The notes under the pieces: generated by a model
Told to the model about the DNA's origin: nothing
Database searches by the model: none
Seen by the model: only the letters and a program-made list of their open reading frames with translations
Origin: Bacteroidota bacterium
Lineage (GTDB): Bacteria; CLD3; SB21
Length of the DNA stretch: 16,470 bases
Direction of reading: 5' to 3'
NCBI GenBank assembly: GCA_020438245.1
Contig: JAGQUY010000335.1
Location: 1-16,470 of the forward strand
Position numbers and translations under genes: made by a program
Part shown: piece after piece, positions 14,497-16,470 of the stretch
Numbering within the stretch: position 1 is the stretch's first letter
Layout: the number at the start of each line of letters is the position of its first letter

Positions 14497-16470
14497 ATGG
14501 ACATCAAAACGAAGATCGAGGCTCTGAGGGCGGAAATCCGGACACATGATCATCGGTATTACGTTCTGAACTCCCCCGAAATATCTGACTTGGCGTACGA
14601 TCGCCTTCTGAGCGAGTTGACCACTCTGGAGAGCCAGTACCCCGAGTTGATAACTCCTGATTCGCCAACACAACGCGTCGGCTCGGATCTTACGAAGGAA
14701 TTTCCGACAGTTTCTCATTTGGCACCTATGATGAGCCTTTCCAATACCTACAAGCCGGAAGAGATTGCAGACTTTGATCGTCGGGTAAGAGATGTTTTAG
14801 GAAATATTGCGCATCACTATGTATGTGAACTCAAGCTGGATGGTGTGGCCATCAGCCTGGTCTATGAAAATGGCAAATTGCTCAGAGGTGTGACGAGAGG
14901 TGACGGTGAAAAAGGAGAGGATGTTACCAAGAATTTGAGGACCATACGAAGCATTCCACTCCACTTGACTGAAAAAAGCTTTCTGGAGGTTCGAGGTGAA
15001 GTTTTGATGTTTCGTGAAGAGTTTGCGAAATTAAACGCCAGGCGACTGGAAGCCGGAGAGAGTCCCTTTGCGAACCCTCGTAATTCCAGCGCCGGAACCC
15101 TGAAGCTGCAGGATCCACGGGAGGTGGCTCGCCGTCCGCTTAGATTTTATGGATACTATCTGAGACAGTTGGGCTCCACCGATTCCGACTCGAGTCATTA
15201 TTCGAATCTGAAACGATTGGAAAAACTGAAGTTTCCGGTTCTGGATGCATATCGTCGATGTAGTTCGGTTTCCGAGGTATATGAGTACTGTCAGTATTGG
15301 GAAACGAATCGTCATACACTGCCGTTTGATATCGATGGTGTTGTTATCAAGGTGGACAAGCTGGTGCAACAGGACAAACTGGGTTCAACGGCGAAGGCAC
15401 CGCGTTGGGCAATCGCATTCAAGTTTAAAGCGACGGAGGTTTTTACCAGGGTAAAGGACATAGTGCTTCAGGTTGGCCGTACCGGAGTTGTGAGTCCTGT
15501 TGCAGAGCTGGAGCCCGTCTTGTTGGCTGGTTCGACGGTTTCCAGAGTCACGCTGCACAATGAAGATTTTATCAAAGAAAAGGACATTCGGGTGGGGGAT
15601 CTGGTTGCCATTGAGAAAGGCGGAGATGTAATTCCAAAGGTCAATCGCGTCGATATTCATTCGAGGCCGAAAAAATCCAAGGTCTTCATATTTCCGGTAT
15701 CTTGCCCGGTTTGCAGTCAGCCCTTGAGCAAAAGCGAAGGTGAAGCTGCCTGGCGCTGCGACAATATTCATTGTGACGCCCAGGTCAAACGAAGGATAGA
15801 ACATTTCAGTTCCAGAAACGCGATGGACATCGAAAATCTTGGTGAAGCAGTGGTTGCACAATTGGTGGATACAGGCCTCATTCATGACGTCGCAGACCTC
15901 TACTTCCTAAAAGAGAACGATCTTCTCCAACTGGATCGAATGGGTAAGAAAAGCGTTTCGAATCTTATGACAGCGATTGAAAAGAGTAAGTCGCAATCCC
16001 TGGAGCGGTTGATTTACGGTCTTGGCATTCGTTTTGTGGGTGAGGAGGCCGCGAAGGATCTCGCCAGATATTTTAAGAATATGAATGCATTCTCGATTTC
16101 CGACGTCGAGGCGTTGGTTCATATTGATGGGATTGGCGAACGCACGGCACACAGTATTCACTATTTTTTTTCCGATGCCAACGTAAAAAAGATGCTTCAA
16201 CGCCTTGTCAAAGCCGGCCTTAATATGGAGTATGTTCAGACCTCGCAACAATTACAGATATTTGATGGAAAGGTGTTTGTCTTGACAGGCAGCCTTCCCA
16301 CGTACTCGCGTGATCAAGCTAAACGATTGATTGAAGAACGTGGAGGGCATGTCTCGGGCAGCGTAAGCAAAAAGACAGATTTTGTTCTTGCAGGGGAGGA
16401 TGCAGGGTCTAAGCTCAAGAAAGCCCGGGATCTGGGAGTTTCGATTATCGATGAGGCACAATTCAGGGTC
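14497..16470 (+). CDS. ligA: NAD-dependent DNA ligase (partial, C-terminus beyond the right edge)
   Basis: LigA seals nicks in replication and repair using NAD. All 658 visible codons are open from ATG 14497; the usual length is ~670, so only a few residues are missing. Domain Ia at ~1-65 (HDHRYYVLNSPEISDLAYDR, PDSPTQRVG) binds the NMN part. The adenylation domain has the lysine K113 in CELKLDGVAIS, EVRGEVLM, NPRNSSAGTLKLQDP, DIDGVVIKVD and WAIAFKFKA. The OB fold has LQVGRTGVVSPVAELEPV and HNEDFIKEKDIRVGD. A zinc finger uses C403, C406, C421 and C426. Helix-hairpin-helix repeats follow at ~455-560, then a nearly complete BRCT domain (FDGKVFVLTGSLP...DFVLAGEDAGSKLKKA). No Shine-Dalgarno is visible in the A-rich nine-base gap after the radical SAM stop, and no upstream start is possible because of that stop. 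Confidence 0.98.
   Translation, partial: MDIKTKIEALRAEIRTHDHRYYVLNSPEISDLAYDRLLSELTTLESQYPELITPDSPTQRVGSDLTKEFPTVSHLAPMMSLSNTYKPEEIADFDRRVRDVLGNIAHHYVCELKLDGVAISLVYENGKLLRGVTRGDGEKGEDVTKNLRTIRSIPLHLTEKSFLEVRGEVLMFREEFAKLNARRLEAGESPFANPRNSSAGTLKLQDPREVARRPLRFYGYYLRQLGSTDSDSSHYSNLKRLEKLKFPVLDAYRRCSSVSEVYEYCQYWETNRHTLPFDIDGVVIKVDKLVQQDKLGSTAKAPRWAIAFKFKATEVFTRVKDIVLQVGRTGVVSPVAELEPVLLAGSTVSRVTLHNEDFIKEKDIRVGDLVAIEKGGDVIPKVNRVDIHSRPKKSKVFIFPVSCPVCSQPLSKSEGEAAWRCDNIHCDAQVKRRIEHFSSRNAMDIENLGEAVVAQLVDTGLIHDVADLYFLKENDLLQLDRMGKKSVSNLMTAIEKSKSQSLERLIYGLGIRFVGEEAAKDLARYFKNMNAFSISDVEALVHIDGIGERTAHSIHYFFSDANVKKMLQRLVKAGLNMEYVQTSQQLQIFDGKVFVLTGSLPTYSRDQAKRLIEERGGHVSGSVSKKTDFVLAGEDAGSKLKKARDLGVSIIDEAQFRV

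Noticed and set aside
15385..15885. A 166-codon open frame on the minus strand
   Set aside because: It is a shadow of ligA, whose zinc finger and OB fold are clearly encoded on the other strand.
1..16470. Mobile elements, CRISPR arrays, tRNA or rRNA genes, or a defence island
   Set aside because: No transposase or integrase, terminal repeats, spaced direct repeats or tRNA-like cloverleaf sequence was seen; nearly all space is filled by housekeeping or envelope genes.

Overview
The window is a gene-dense stretch of bacterial chromosome, about half G+C by eye (not computed), holding twelve protein-coding genes. The cell type looks Gram-negative: two lipoproteins with clean lipoboxes, a Sec-exported protein, and an SbsA-like Ig lipoprotein of the sort common in Bacteroidota-like lineages. 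Yet it carries a DivIVA-domain gene next to yggS, a pairing better known from Gram-positives. Together with the TPR and FHA genes this suggests, as inference only, a member of the wider FCB superphylum or a nearby uncultured phylum. I see no mobile element, CRISPR array, tRNA or rRNA.

Region 1 (1-2249, minus strand) is a three-gene operon read leftward: an unrecognised 312-residue protein with a four-cysteine cluster, the PLP-binding protein YggS, and a DivIVA-like coiled-coil protein that runs off the left edge. The genes are separated by 8 bases or overlap by 11.

Region 2 (2250-2515) is the divergent promoter region. It has a sigma70-like promoter on each strand and an unusually dense set of ATTGAT/ATCAA motifs. 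It also contains a terminator-like hairpin.

Region 3 (2516-7000, plus strand) is envelope-related. It contains a secreted beta-rich protein closed by a strong intrinsic terminator, then an Ig-like lipoprotein whose start codon nearly touches that terminator, an FHA-domain protein and a TPR lipoprotein.

Region 4 (7002-16470, plus strand) is a tightly packed housekeeping and lipid/sugar run. It has mannose-1-phosphate guanylyltransferase, a small conserved unknown protein, UvrC, a homocysteine methyltransferase/methylenetetrahydrofolate reductase fusion, a UbiA-family prenyltransferase resembling decaprenyl-phosphate phosphoribosyltransferase, a B12-type radical SAM protein, and NAD-dependent DNA ligase LigA, cut by the right edge. 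Gaps are at most 12 bases and several genes overlap, so much of 3257-16470 may be co-transcribed.

Most genes are recognisable families. The less ordinary parts are the motif-rich divergent promoter, the hairpin abutting the lipoprotein start, the four-Cys protein heading the yggS-divIVA operon, the small protein before uvrC, and the overlapping prenyltransferase/radical SAM pair.
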